A stretch of DNA of 64,000 nucleotides from Streptomyces sp. HPF1205 (GCF_020400825.1 NZ_JAINVH010000036.1:20894-84893), one strand, 5' to 3'; counted from the stretch's first letter, positions 34,131 through 42,694 are shown. The notes: generated from the letters alone by a model not told the origin. Numbers and translations: made by a program.

Positions 34131-34290
34131 CTGTCGGTCAGGGCGCCCCAGGCGTTCTCCTCGGGCTCCCTCGACCGCTGGTCGGCCGAGTTGGCGCCTC
34201 GCCGTGGGGTACTTCCCGCGCCGAGTTCGGTTGTGGGTCCTCGGTGGACCGTCGTGCTTCCGGATGGTTCGGGCAGCAGGACGGCCGTCT

Positions 34291-34962
34291 TCAGGGCCCC
34301 TCGCCTCGGGCCGTGTTGTACGCGGCGAGTTGCTCGGTGAACGCGCGGGCGCCGCCTTGGGCCGGGTGGCGCAGGGGGGTCGCCTGGATGCCCGCGCGGG
34401 CGAGAGCGCCTTGTGCTTTGCGGCCCACGGCGAGGAAGTCGGTGATGCCGAACGCTCCGGCCAGAGTGAGGGCGATCGGCGCGCCGGCGGCGACTTCGGT
34501 GGCCCGTGGTGGCCGGTTGGTCGCCGGGCGTCCGGGTTCGTGCGGGTGGTGGGGGTAGACCGCCCACATCAGGGGGAGCGGTCCGCGCCAGGCGGCCAGT
34601 GCCCGCCAGACGATCGCGGAGGACTGCTCCCAGTGCGCCGCGGGGTGCTCCGGCAGTTCGAAGCCGTCGCCTTCCGGGGCGCCGGTGATCGGTCCGGGTC
34701 TGGCCGTCAGCTGCCGCATGCTGGTGAACGGCACGCCGGAGATGGTGTGTCCGCGGTAGCCGGGTGCCTCGCCCACCATCATCACCCGCGGCCCGCCGCT
34801 GGCCATCGAGGCGGAGACCAGCTCGTGGTAGCGCCGCAGATTGCGTTCGCGCAGCCGCCCGTCGGGCCCCGGCCCGTACAGGAACTCCGCGTCGTCCGGC
34901 GCCGGCAGTGCACGCAGCATCTCCCAGAATCCGCGGGTGTCGAGGGCCGTCACCTGTGTCAC
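34291..34962 (-). CDS. Uracil-DNA glycosylase superfamily protein
   Basis: 223 residues from a GTG at 34962 with GGAAGG upstream. UDG-fold enzymes remove uracil or damaged bases from DNA. Seen: motif 1 VMMVGEAPGYRGHTISGVPF (about 60-80; water-activating or phosphate-binding loop) and motif 2 LRHPAQGGARAFTEQL near the end, where His starts the minor-groove loop. No iron-sulfur cysteines, so it is not the thermophilic type. It lacks the usual GQDPY of classical Ung. Substrate not predictable. Confidence 0.8.
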   Translation of the reverse strand: MTQVTALDTRGFWEMLRALPAPDDAEFLYGPGPDGRLRERNLRRYHELVSASMASGGPRVMMVGEAPGYRGHTISGVPFTSMRQLTARPGPITGAPEGDGFELPEHPAAHWEQSSAIVWRALAAWRGPLPLMWAVYPHHPHEPGRPATNRPPRATEVAAGAPIALTLAGAFGITDFLAVGRKAQGALARAGIQATPLRHPAQGGARAFTEQLAAYNTARGEGP

Positions 34963-35052
34963 CGGCCTTCCTGGCGGAGATGGCCACCGTGCGGCGGCTC
35001 GGGTTGGACATCATTCCACCCGCCGCGGCAAAGGCGTGGGGGGGCGTGCCGC

Positions 35053-35221
35053 TCAGGCGGCCGCGCGGGATGCTCGCGTGAACTCGCGCAGCCGTTCGAG
35101 GACCTTGTCGGGCTGTTCTTCGGCGAGCCAGTGGCCTGATTCCTCGATCGGTTGGACGGTGACGTCTTCGGCGACCTCGGAGAGCATCTGCTCGGCCACC
35201 GGCAGGAAGAAGCTCGCGGTG
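35053..35221 (-). pseudogene. Alpha/beta hydrolase C-terminal fragment
   Basis: About 55 residues: SFFLPVAEQMLSEVAEDVTV, QPIEESGHWLAEEQPDKVLE, RLREFTRAS. ESGHW holds the family's catalytic histidine, followed by the last helix. The nucleophile part and lid are missing; upstream sequence belongs to the SnoaL-like gene region. Confidence 0.6.
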
Positions 35222-35311
35222 CGACGGTCAGCAGGAGTACCGGAACGCGCCTCCCGGTGGTCGGGGGCGCGTTCCGGTGCTGCGGTGGTGCCGGCTCATG
35301 GGTTGCGGGGG

Positions 35312-35835
35312 TCAGGGGGTGGGCGGGGGCCAGTCCACCGGAAGGCCGGACTGGGCAAGGACGGCGTTGGGGCTGTAGAAGTCCTGGTCCGAGGCGATCC
35401 GGCGGCCGTCGAGGGTCAGGAGGGTGGCCAGTGGCACGGCGAACGGCTCGGGCGCGCCCTTGAGATGGCCGGCGTAGACGGCCTCGACGGTGATGTGGTC
35501 GCCGTCGCGGTGATGTGGTCGCCGTCGCGGTGGGTGGCGCGCACGGTGACGTGGACGCCGTCGATGAGGCTGTCGGTGCGGGCCTTCCATCCGGCGATCT
35601 CCTGGCGGCCGTGGAAGGTGACGCCTATGGCCTGGTCGGTGTAGGTGCCGTCGGTGGTGAACAGGGCGCCCAGGGCGCCGGGGTCGGTGCCGTTCCAGGC
35701 GGCGGACCAGCCGGCGACGGCCTCCGGCAGGTGCCGGTCGGCGGGCGGTGCGGCGAAGGCGGTGGTGCCGATTGCGGTGACGGCGGCCGCGGTGCAGATC
35801 AGGGTGGTCATCGCGCGGGTCGGGCGCGGCTTCAT
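35312..35835 (-). pseudogene. Secreted SnoaL-like protein, frame broken by a 20-bp duplication
   Basis: ATG at 35835 (GGAGGA upstream) begins MKPRPTRAMTTLICTAAAVT, a signal peptide to about TTAFAA. The SnoaL/NTF2-like domain follows: VAGWSAAWNGTDPGALGALF, TYTDQAIGVTFHGRQEIAGW, VHVTVRATHRDGDHIT. There an exact 20-base tandem duplication (35491-35530) shifts the frame; with one copy removed the protein continues VEAVYAGHLKGAPEPFAVPL and ends DFYSPNAVLAQSGLPVDW at 35312, a full 167-residue protein. So the gene was whole until recently. SnoaL-like folds include cyclases and isomerases; exported ones have no clear role. Confidence 0.75.
35491..35530. repeat. Exact 20-bp tandem duplication
   Basis: TGATGTGGTCGCCGTCGCGG occurs at 35491-35510 and again at 35511-35530 with no difference. 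It disrupts the SnoaL-like gene. Confidence 0.97.
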
Positions 35836-35989
35836 GGCGTCGGTCCTCCGGATGACGCACGTGACGATGTGGGTGCGGGGTGAGCGATACGGGTGTTCGG
35901 GTGCCTCGGGCCTGCCGCGGGGGTCGGCGGCGGTCGAGCGCGACCGGCCGGACCGGCAGTGGTGCCCCGGGGCGGTGCAGGTCAGGGGG

Positions 35990-37021
35990 TCAGGGGGTCA
36001 GGACGACTTTCCCGGTGACGGTGCCGGACTCCGCCAGGAGCAGGGCCTCGCAGGCCCTGGTGAGCGGCAGTTGGGCGGCGATGCGGGGGGTGATGTCGCC
36101 GCGGCGGACGGCGGCGAAGACTTCGGTGAGGTCGGTGCGCAGACGGGCGCGGAAGCGGTCCTTGTTCAGCGTCCGGCCGGCCCAGATGTTGTAGAAGTGG
36201 GCGCGGCGGCCGTTGGGCAGCGTGTTCCACAACCAGGTGCGGGCGAGGATTTTCAGCACGGGCCACTGCTTGGAGCCGGTGGCGTCGCGGGTGGAGGCGC
36301 TGCCGTAGGCGACGAGGGTGCCGCCGGGGGCGAGCAGATGCCAGGAGTCGATGACGCTGCGGCCGCCGACGTGGTCGAAGACGGCGTCGACTCCGCCGGG
36401 GGCCAGCTTCCGGACCCGGGCCGTCACGTCCGCGGCGCGGTAGTCGACCGGGGTGACGCCCAGTTCCCGCAAGCCGTCGTGGTGCCGGGCGGAGGCCGTG
36501 CCGATCACCTTCGCGCCCCTGGCGCGGGCGAGTTGGGCCAGGACGGTGCCGACGCCGCCGCCGGCGCCGTGGACCAGGACGGTCTGCCCGGCGCGCACCC
36601 GGGCTGTGCGGTGCAGCATCTGCCAGGCGGTGACGCCGTTGACGACGACGGTCTCGGCCTGCGCCGCGGTCAGGCCGTCGGGGACCTCGACCGTGTCCTT
36701 GGCGTCGACCAGTACGTGGCTGGCCCAGCCGCCGACCTTGACCAGTGCGGCCACCCGCCGTCCGGCCAGGTCCGGGTCGACGCCCGGTCCGGTCGACAGC
36801 ACCCGGCCCACCAGGTCGTAGCCGGGCACGAAGGGGAACGGCGGCTGGTCGTAGTAGCGCCCGCGGCGCATCTGCTGTTCGGCGAAGGAGACGCCGGTCG
36901 CCTCCATGGCGATCAGCACGTGTCCCGGGCCGGGATCCGGCACGGCCGCGTGGCGGATCTGCAGGCCCTCCGGGGCCACGACGCCGGGCAGGACGATCTG
37001 GACGAGGCGTTCGCTGCTCAC
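35990..37021 (-). CDS. Medium-chain dehydrogenase/quinone-oxidoreductase-like enzyme
   Basis: 343 residues. Zinc-free MDR enzymes reduce quinones or enones with NADPH. Seen: FPFVPGYDLVGRVLSTGPGV (about 62), VVVNGVTAWQMLHRTARVRA, the cofactor motif VLVHGAGGGVGTVLAQLARA (about 148), VFDHVGGRSVIDSWHLLAPG and the end GTVTGKVVLTP. The zinc-lobe cysteines are missing. An internal segment KQWPVLKILARTWLWNTLPN and RRAHFYNIW is longer than in most relatives. It is divergent from a TetR gene with matching palindromic sites between, so it is very likely controlled by that regulator. Confidence 0.9.
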   Translation of the reverse strand: MSSERLVQIVLPGVVAPEGLQIRHAAVPDPGPGHVLIAMEATGVSFAEQQMRRGRYYDQPPFPFVPGYDLVGRVLSTGPGVDPDLAGRRVAALVKVGGWASHVLVDAKDTVEVPDGLTAAQAETVVVNGVTAWQMLHRTARVRAGQTVLVHGAGGGVGTVLAQLARARGAKVIGTASARHHDGLRELGVTPVDYRAADVTARVRKLAPGGVDAVFDHVGGRSVIDSWHLLAPGGTLVAYGSASTRDATGSKQWPVLKILARTWLWNTLPNGRRAHFYNIWAGRTLNKDRFRARLRTDLTEVFAAVRRGDITPRIAAQLPLTRACEALLLAESGTVTGKVVLTP

Positions 37022-37056
37022 AGCCGCCCCTCCTTTCGATAGATTGCGTTGCGTTC

Positions 37057-37115
37057 GTTAGATGTTATAACCACTCGCTCCGTGAGAGTCAAACGCGTCA
37101 GTGATAACCTCTAAC
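37057..37115. promoter_or_regulatory. Inverted-repeat operator between MDR and TetR genes
   Basis: GTTAGATGTTAT (37057-37068) and ATAACCTCTAAC (37104-37115) are inverted copies, 11 of 12 bases matching, in an AT-rich intergenic region. Likely the TetR binding region covering both promoters. Confidence 0.65.
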
Positions 37116-37147
37116 CAACAGTGTGACGAGAGGACGGGAGACAGGTC

Positions 37148-37795
37148 GTGAGCGAGCCGGATGCGAGCACTCCCAGGCAGCGGTACCGCGCCCAGGTACG
37201 GGAGGACATCAAGAAGCACGCCTGGGAGCAGATCGCCACGGCCGGAGCCTCGGCCCTGTCCCTCAACGCCATCGCCAAGCAGATCGGCATGAGCGGACCG
37301 GCCCTCTACCGGTACTTCGCCAACCGCGACGAACTGATCACCGAGCTCATCAAGGACGCCTACCGCAGCCTGGCCGACGCCTTCCGCGCCCGCGCAGAAG
37401 CCGGCACCGACCTCGGCGACCTGGCGCACACCCTGCGCAGGTGGGCCCTGGACGACCCCCAGCGGTACTTCCTCCTCTACGGCACCCCCGTGCCGGGCTA
37501 CCGGGCCCCCGAGGACACCACCCGGATCGCCTCCCAGATCATGACCGTCCTCCTCGACGCCTGCGCCGCCGGGCAATCCCCCGCCACCCGGCCGTCACCA
37601 CTGCAGACGCACCTGGACGAGCACCGGGACCGGGCCGCACCGCACCCGGCCACGCCGCCGGCGCTGCACCGCGCCCTCACCTTCTGGACCCGCCTCCACG
37701 GCGTCCTGTCCCTCGAACTCGCCGGCCACTTCACCGGCATGGACTTCGACCCCGCCCACCTCTACACCGCCGAAGCGGAGGCCCTCGCACACTGA
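37148..37795 (+). CDS. TetR-family transcriptional regulator
   Basis: 215 residues from a GTG at 37148 with GGGAG upstream. Helix-turn-helix: REDIKKHAWEQIATAGASAL, SLNAIAKQIGMSGPALYRYF and ANRDELITELI (about 18-62). The ligand domain includes LAHTLRRWALDDPQRYFLLY and HRALTFWTRLHGVLSLELAG, the WHG-type TetR C-terminal domain (TetR_C_33-like) common in Streptomyces. Divergent from the MDR gene; likely represses it and itself. Confidence 0.92.
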   Translation: MSEPDASTPRQRYRAQVREDIKKHAWEQIATAGASALSLNAIAKQIGMSGPALYRYFANRDELITELIKDAYRSLADAFRARAEAGTDLGDLAHTLRRWALDDPQRYFLLYGTPVPGYRAPEDTTRIASQIMTVLLDACAAGQSPATRPSPLQTHLDEHRDRAAPHPATPPALHRALTFWTRLHGVLSLELAGHFTGMDFDPAHLYTAEAEALAH

Positions 37796-38088
37796 CACCC
37801 GGACCAGCGCGGACGCGCCGGCACGACGGGACACCGGCGGAGGACCCGCACCCCCGGCCGACGCCGGCCCCACCCACCGCCCGTGGTCCCTGCCGGACCC
37901 ACCAGCCCCGCAAGACACCCAGGCCCCGGCCCCGGGCGCACCGAGGGGGCCGGCCACCGGGGACCACAGGCATCACGGCGGCCAACTGCCCGCGTCACCC
38001 GCACGGACAACCGGGACCCCCGGCACAGCGGATCCCCACCGCAACCGCCCCAGCAGAGACGCCGGGGCCGCCGGCCCTCCCGCCGCCC
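37796..38088. other. Intergenic stretch after the TetR gene
   Basis: About 290 bases of very proline-rich open frames; no gene seen. It leads into a series of gene fragments. Confidence 0.4.
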
Positions 38089-38215
38089 GGTCGAGGGTGG
38101 CGTGGTCCTCACGCCGGCGGGTGAGATCGACCTGTCCGGCATCGGTGTCCTCGCCGACGCGCTGCCCCTGGCCGCCGATGCCGCACCGGTGGGGGTCGTC
38201 GCCGACCTGACTCCA
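38089..38215 (+). pseudogene. STAS-domain (anti-sigma factor antagonist) fragment
   Basis: About 40 residues: VEGGVVLTPAGEIDLSGIGV, LADALPLAADAAPVGVVADL, then the likeness ends before the conserved phospho-serine (DSSG) strand. This is the front half of a STAS domain. Confidence 0.5.
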
Positions 38216-38239
38216 CGCGCGTCAGCCATTCCTGCTGGC

Positions 38240-38470
38240 GCGCGAGGACGTACTCGCTGTCGTCGCCATGGAGGGCGTCGAGGACGGGCACGGTCGCGCC
38301 CGGGCGGGCGATGAGCTCCGGCACCCGGACCGACCGGGGAAGGCAGGGGCGGGTGCCCTCCGAGGCGAGGCGGCGCATATCGGCGTCCGGTGACGCCGTC
38401 CATCCGGCGACGATCCCGAGCGCCCGGTCCAGGTCCCCCGCGGCAGGACACGCAGGACGAACTCGGCGGT
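38240..38470 (-). pseudogene. HEAT-repeat (DNA alkylation repair-like) fragment
   Basis: Read with one frame slip near 38430: LTAEFVLRVLP, then DLDRALGIVAGWTASPDADM, RRLASEGTRPCLPRSVRVPE, LIARPGATVPVLDALHGDDS and EYV. This order is known from bacterial AlkD-like or HEAT-repeat DNA-alkylation repair proteins. Both ends are missing, and it is joined directly to the STAS fragment on the other strand. Confidence 0.45.
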
Positions 38471-38775
38471 CAGGGCTCGACGTGCTGGAGGACGGTCGTG
38501 AACTGCCAGTCGACGGTGGCGTGGTCGATCGCGTCGTGCACGGGCGAGCCGCCCATCTCGCCCGTGATCCCGGCGGCGCCCGAGCGGGCATGCTCGATGC
38601 TGTCGTAGGCGACGATGTCGAGGATCGTGCCGTCCTCGCGCACGACGATCCGGCGCCACTGGAAACCGGGCCGGCCCCTGAGGTACTCGTTGATGTCCGC
38701 GTTCGCCGCGACGAAGTCCTCCGGCGTGAGGCCGGGCGCGGGGCGCAGGGTGGTCACTTCGAGTATCTCGGGCAT
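38470..38775 (-). CDS. Small dimeric alpha-beta-barrel protein (ABM/NIPSNAP-like)
   Basis: 101 residues from an ATG at 38775. Seen: MPEILEVTTLRPAPGLTPED, FVAANADINEYLRGRPGFQW, RRIVVREDGTILDIVAYDSI and EHARSGAAGITGEM. This is the beta-alpha-beta-beta layout of antibiotic-monooxygenase-like and related proteins; exact function unknown. A ribosome-binding site (GGAAAGGA) precedes the ATG. It is intact in a region of fragments. Confidence 0.75.
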   Translation of the reverse strand: MPEILEVTTLRPAPGLTPEDFVAANADINEYLRGRPGFQWRRIVVREDGTILDIVAYDSIEHARSGAAGITGEMGGSPVHDAIDHATVDWQFTTVLQHVEP

Positions 38776-39059
38776 AACAGGCCGTCCTTTCCGACGGGAT
38801 GGAGGTTGCTTGCGGCTCGGCGGATGCCGTCCGCTCGCGGGTTGTCCGGCGCGCGTGCCGGCCGGTGGGCGGGAAGCTCAGACCCGCCGGGGTGCACCGC
38901 GCCCGGGAACGGGCCGCGGTCCAGGCGGGGCGACCGGAGGCTCAGGCCGACCCCGCCATCCGTGGCCGGCCCACAACGCCCAGAACTGCGGCAAGCCCCC
39001 ACCGAGAACGGCAACCAGGCCGGTGACCTCCGCGTCGTCCCGGAAACGTCCCGCGCCCA

Positions 39060-39229
39060 GGCCCAGCGCGTCTCATGGGCGGCGCGGGCGGCGCGTGGCC
39101 GCCGGGGCCCGTCCTGGCGAAACTCCGCACGACCGCGTCGTCGGTGAACAGCGCCCCCTGGGTCTTGCCGTCGCGCTGGTCCGCGGGCCGTACGCAGCGC
39201 GCCAGAGGGACCCTGCGCTCGTCGCTCAT
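39060..39229 (-). pseudogene. SnoaL/NTF2-like protein, N-terminal fragment
   Basis: ATG at 39229 with GAGAGGA upstream: MSDERRVPLARCVRPADQRD, GKTQGALFTDDAVVRSFART, GPGGH, after which the frame turns Arg/Pro-rich. The front of a SnoaL-like domain (LFTDDAVV strand) is recognisable; the rest is lost. A further reading, RFRDDAEVTGLVAVLGGGLP, follows in another frame and is not assigned. Confidence 0.45.
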
Positions 39230-39437
39230 GGCGGTCCTCTCCCACCGTACCGGGAGACCCGTCCGGGCTCCGGCCGGCGTCTCCCACCGGTTCGCCCAGC
39301 CTCCACCCGCGCCCCATGGCGAAGAAGGGTGCGTGAGCCTGGGTGTGCGGCACCCAGGCTCACGATCCCTTTCCCGACTCCCGACGCTGCGGTGAAGTCG
39401 AAGGAGCGGCAAGCGCCGCTTTGGCACATCCGAAGGA

Positions 39438-39864
39438 GTGCACAGGGACATATCGGCAGAGCGGATGATCGACGTCGACCTGCGCGGTGTGCTCCACGGG
39501 ATCGCCGCCGTGCTGCCCCGGAGGCGGCGGCAGGCAGGCGGCCACACTCGTCAACGGTGTCGGGGCACCGGGTGGATCCGACGGCCGCCGTCTGCAGTGC
39601 CACCAAGTTCGCCGCGGCCGCCGTGTCGGACGGACTGCGACAGGAGAGCCGGGACATCCGGGTCACCGTCGTCAGCCCCGGATTCGCCCGGAGCGGGTTC
39701 ACGCACCGCGGTGGCTCGCCGCGAGCCCAGAGCGCGGCCCGTACGGCGGCTGAGCAACTGGCGATCCCGGCCTCGGCCATCGCCGAGGCGATCGCCTTCG
39801 CCATCGGCCGGCCGGCGAACGTCGACGTCGACGAACTCGTCGTGCGCCCCACCGCACAGGACCG
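39438..39864 (+). pseudogene. Short-chain dehydrogenase fragment, frameshifted
   Basis: AERMIDVDLRGVLHGIAAVL (39460-39520) in one frame, then VSGHRVDPTAAVCSATKFAA, AAVSDGLRQESRDIRVTVVS, PGFARSGFTHRG in another (39555-39720), ending FAIGRPANVDVDELVVRPTA. This is the second half of an SDR enzyme. The N-terminal cofactor motif is missing and the catalytic Tyr of YxxxK is Cys here (CSATK). A broken relic. Confidence 0.7.
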
Positions 39865-40121
39865 ACGGCCGAGGCGCCGCAGCCGCCGCGTGGCCGGTGG
39901 CGAGATGGTGGGCCGTGCCGTCGGTGGTCACTGCACGGGTGGCGGGCCGCGGCCACGGCGGCGCCGCAGGGATCGGCCCGGGCGGCAGAACCGCTCATCA
40001 TGTTGGCCGTTCGCACATGATTCGACCACGAAACGACTTCCTGACGGCGTGTACCGCCTGCCCGACGGCAGGCTCGTCCCGTAACCCCGCAGTGCATGAC
40101 CGTGACCGGAGGGACCCCGCC
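39865..40121. other. Intergenic stretch before the IMPase gene
   Basis: About 255 bases; the SDR frame stays open but is low-complexity. Probably holds the promoter of the IMPase/Lrp unit (less GC-rich around 40005-40035). Confidence 0.4.
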
Positions 40122-40913
40122 ATGTCAGCCGCCGACCGTCAGCTCCTGGAACCGATGACCGAGGCCGTTCACGCCGTCGGCGTGCTGGTGCGCACGCTCG
40201 ACCTGCCTCCCGAGCCGGCCCGGGACCGGGAGGAGTTCCTGCGCCGCTTCAGGGCCGTCGACGTGCCCGCGCTGGCCCTGATGCGTGAGCGTCTCGGCCC
40301 GCTGCGGCCCGGTGCCGTGTGGGCGGACGAGTTGGACACCCGGCTGCCCGAGCGAGGAGAGGTGTGGGTCGCCGACGCCGTGGACGGTGCGGTGCAGTTC
40401 CTGCAGGGGCTACCGCACTGGTGCGTGTCGCTCACCCTGGTGCGGGAGGGCCGGGCGGTGGCCGCGGTGCTGCACAGCCCGTTGCTCGGCGAGACCTGCA
40501 ACGCGGTTTCGGGCGGCGGTGCCCGGCGTGACGGGCGGCCGATGCGCCCCTCCGGCAAGCGCACGCTCGACGCCGCCCTGCTGGGCACCAGCCAGCCGCC
40601 GGGGATCGCCCGCGAGCCCGAGGCCGTACGGGGCGCCGGCCGGTCGCTGAGCGCACTGCTCCCGAAAGTGGGTGCGGTCCGCAATCTCGGTGCCACCTCC
40701 TGGCAGATCACCGACACCGCGGCCGGCCGGATGGACGGCTTCTGGCAGTACGGCACCGACGACGCCAACCTGGTCGGCCCGGCCCTGATCGCCGCGGAGG
40801 CCGGCCTGGTCGTGACCGACCTCGCCGGGCGGCCGTGGCGGGCCGGCGCCGACGGCTTCCTCGCCGCGCCGCGGCCGCTGCACCCCCTGATCCTCGACGC
40901 GATCCTCGGCTGA
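40122..40913 (+). CDS. Inositol monophosphatase-family protein
   Basis: 263 residues, normal length. The family hydrolyses sugar or inositol phosphates or PAP with magnesium. Seen: VWADELDTRLPE (metal-binding Glu region), VADAVDGAVQFLQGLPHWCV (the DxxDG metal motif; the usual Thr after DG is Ala), LHSPLLGETCNAVSGGGARR and QYGTDDANLVGPALIAAEAG (third metal Asp region, usually WDxxA). ATG at 40122 has GGAGGGA upstream. It is followed 20 bases on by an Lrp-type regulator gene in the same direction. The altered metal motif makes activity less certain. Confidence 0.85.
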   Translation: MSAADRQLLEPMTEAVHAVGVLVRTLDLPPEPARDREEFLRRFRAVDVPALALMRERLGPLRPGAVWADELDTRLPERGEVWVADAVDGAVQFLQGLPHWCVSLTLVREGRAVAAVLHSPLLGETCNAVSGGGARRDGRPMRPSGKRTLDAALLGTSQPPGIAREPEAVRGAGRSLSALLPKVGAVRNLGATSWQITDTAAGRMDGFWQYGTDDANLVGPALIAAEAGLVVTDLAGRPWRAGADGFLAAPRPLHPLILDAILG

Positions 40914-40932
40914 CCCCGCCACACTTCAGGGT

Positions 40933-41916
40933 GTGAAGCACTACGGAACCAACCACGGCGGCGCCCCCGGCGCGGCTGACGCCGACGTCCTGTCGGGCGC
41001 CGACCAGCGTCTGATCGCCGCCCTGCAGTGCGACGGCCGCGCGGCCGCGGAACGGCTGGCGGACGTGCTCGGCATGAGCACACGCGAGGTGCACCGGCGG
41101 CTCGGGTCCCTGGCCCGCCACGGCGCCGTCCGCATCCGCGGCCGCCTGACGCAGCCCCCCGACCTGGGAGCGGTACAGCTCCGCATCCGCGTGCTGCGCG
41201 GCAGGCTGGAACAGATCGTCGCGGCGCTCGCCGCCCGGGACGACATTCCGTTCCTGGACGTGTCCGCCACGGGGGACGAGATCCACGCCATCCAGTTCAC
41301 CCGCGGGTCCGCCGCCCGGCGCAACCGCCTGCTCTTCGAGCAACTGCCCGCCACCAGCGCCGTCACCTCGGTGGAGGCCCAGACGGTGCTGCACGCCTTC
41401 CGCCAGGCCCACGAGTGGCGGCTGGACGTGCTCGACCCGGCCGAGCGGCAGGCCCTCACCCCGCCCCACGTCGCCCCCGCGTGGCGGGAGCCGGACGAGG
41501 TCGACCGGGCCGTCGCGGCCGCCCTGGCCGAGGACGGCCGGTCGTCCGCGTCGGCTGTCGCCGAGCGCACCGGTCACCCGGCCTCGACGGTCCGCCGACG
41601 GCTGGCCGCGCTGTTCGCCGAGGGCCTGCTGCGCACCGAGGTCGTGGTCGACCCCAGGCGCCTGGGCCTGCAGGTCGACGCCAACGTGTGGCTGCAGGTC
41701 CCGCCCGACCGACTGGACACGACCGGCCGCACCCTCGCCGCGCACCCGGCCGTGCACGGCGCGCTGGCCGGCACCGGACGCAGCAACCTCTCCGTGGCCC
41801 TGTGGCTGCCGGACACCGCCGCCCTGTACCGCTTCCTCAGCGAGGACCTCACCGGCCTCGGCGTCACCGCCGCCGAGACCTTCCTGGTCGGCCGGGCCGT
41901 GAAGCGCCCCGGGTGA
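40933..41916 (+). CDS. Lrp/AsnC-family regulator, tandem two-module form
   Basis: 327 residues, about twice a usual Lrp. Module 1: LSGADQRLIAALQCDGRAAA and LADVLGMSTREVHRRLGSLA (helix-turn-helix), then an RAM-like sensor stretch. Module 2: VDRAVAAALAEDGRSSASAV and AERTGHPASTVRRRLAALFA (second helix-turn-helix), then LRTEVVVDPRRLGLQVDANV and SVALWLPDTAALYRFLSEDL (sensor). Such double Lrp proteins are common in Streptomyces. GTG at 40933. It probably forms an operon with the IMPase gene; the ligand may be an amino acid. Confidence 0.88.
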   Translation: MKHYGTNHGGAPGAADADVLSGADQRLIAALQCDGRAAAERLADVLGMSTREVHRRLGSLARHGAVRIRGRLTQPPDLGAVQLRIRVLRGRLEQIVAALAARDDIPFLDVSATGDEIHAIQFTRGSAARRNRLLFEQLPATSAVTSVEAQTVLHAFRQAHEWRLDVLDPAERQALTPPHVAPAWREPDEVDRAVAAALAEDGRSSASAVAERTGHPASTVRRRLAALFAEGLLRTEVVVDPRRLGLQVDANVWLQVPPDRLDTTGRTLAAHPAVHGALAGTGRSNLSVALWLPDTAALYRFLSEDLTGLGVTAAETFLVGRAVKRPG

Positions 41917-41979
41917 ACGCGGATGACGCGGACGGCGTGGACGGCGCGGACGGCGCCGACGACCTGCCGCCGCCGGTGG

Positions 41980-42636
41980 TCACGCCCCGCGGGTCATACC
42001 GTCCGCCAGAGCGCCGACGAGGCGGATCAGGGTGGGTTCGAAGGCGATGCCGAGATGGGCCAGCTCGGGCTCCTCCGCGTAGAGGCGGGTGAGGGTTTCG
42101 GCGGGGTGTGCGGCTTGCCACAAGGGTGCGGCCATGGCGATGACCGCGATGACCAGGTCGCCCGCCTGTGCCTCGTCAAGTGCGCCGGCCGAGCTGATGG
42201 CGGTGACGAGGGTCTCCACGCCGGCGAGGGCAACGGTCTTGAAGGCGTGGACGCGCTCGTAGGTGACCTCGCGTTCGAGGTTGAGGGGCACGTGCGTCAG
42301 CAGGTCGCAGAAGAGCGGCCGCTCGGCGAGCGAAGCGGTGAGGGTGCGGGCCAGCTCGTCCGAGGTGACCCGGCGTCCTGCCAGCCGCGCGGCGACGTCC
42401 TCCGACCAGTCGCGGTATCCCTCTTCGGCGAGGCTGAGCAGGATCTCTTCGCGTGAGGAGTAGTAGCGGCGGACCGCCGAGGCGTGCAGGCCCGCATGTC
42501 CGGCGATGGCCGTCAGGGTGACCGCCCGGACGCCCTCGCGGGTGCCCAGGACGCGGGCCGCCTTCAGGAGGTCGGCGGCCCGCTGTTCCTTGTGGTGGCG
42601 GGAGTAGGCGCGCTGGAAGGAGTTCGGGTGCGTCAT
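41980..42636 (-). CDS. TetR-family transcriptional regulator
   Basis: 218 residues; ATG at 42636 with GGGA upstream, preferred to one six codons earlier. Helix-turn-helix: LLKAARVLGTREGVRAVTLT, AIAGHAGLHASAVRRYYSSR, EEILLSLAEEGYRDW (about 20-75). Ligand domain with FCDLLTHVPLNLEREVTYER and VHAFKTVALAG, typical of TetR_C_41-like members. Two palindromes with AACGCAA arms lie between its start and the divergent MDR gene, so operator and target are both suggested by the sequence. Confidence 0.92.
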   Translation of the reverse strand: MTHPNSFQRAYSRHHKEQRAADLLKAARVLGTREGVRAVTLTAIAGHAGLHASAVRRYYSSREEILLSLAEEGYRDWSEDVAARLAGRRVTSDELARTLTASLAERPLFCDLLTHVPLNLEREVTYERVHAFKTVALAGVETLVTAISSAGALDEAQAGDLVIAVIAMAAPLWQAAHPAETLTRLYAEEPELAHLGIAFEPTLIRLVGALADGMTRGA

Positions 42637-42652
42637 AGGTCCCGATCCTAGC

Positions 42653-42694
42653 AACGCAATACGATTGCGTTAGACAACGCAAGGTGGTTGCGTT
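42653..42694. promoter_or_regulatory. Twin palindromic TetR operators
   Basis: AACGCAAT-ACG-ATTGCGTT (42653-42671) is a perfect palindrome; AACGCAA-N5-TTGCGTT (42676-42694) is a second one, 4 bases on. They lie 16 bases from the TetR start codon and 206 bases from the MDR start, and very likely bind the TetR protein. Confidence 0.85.
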
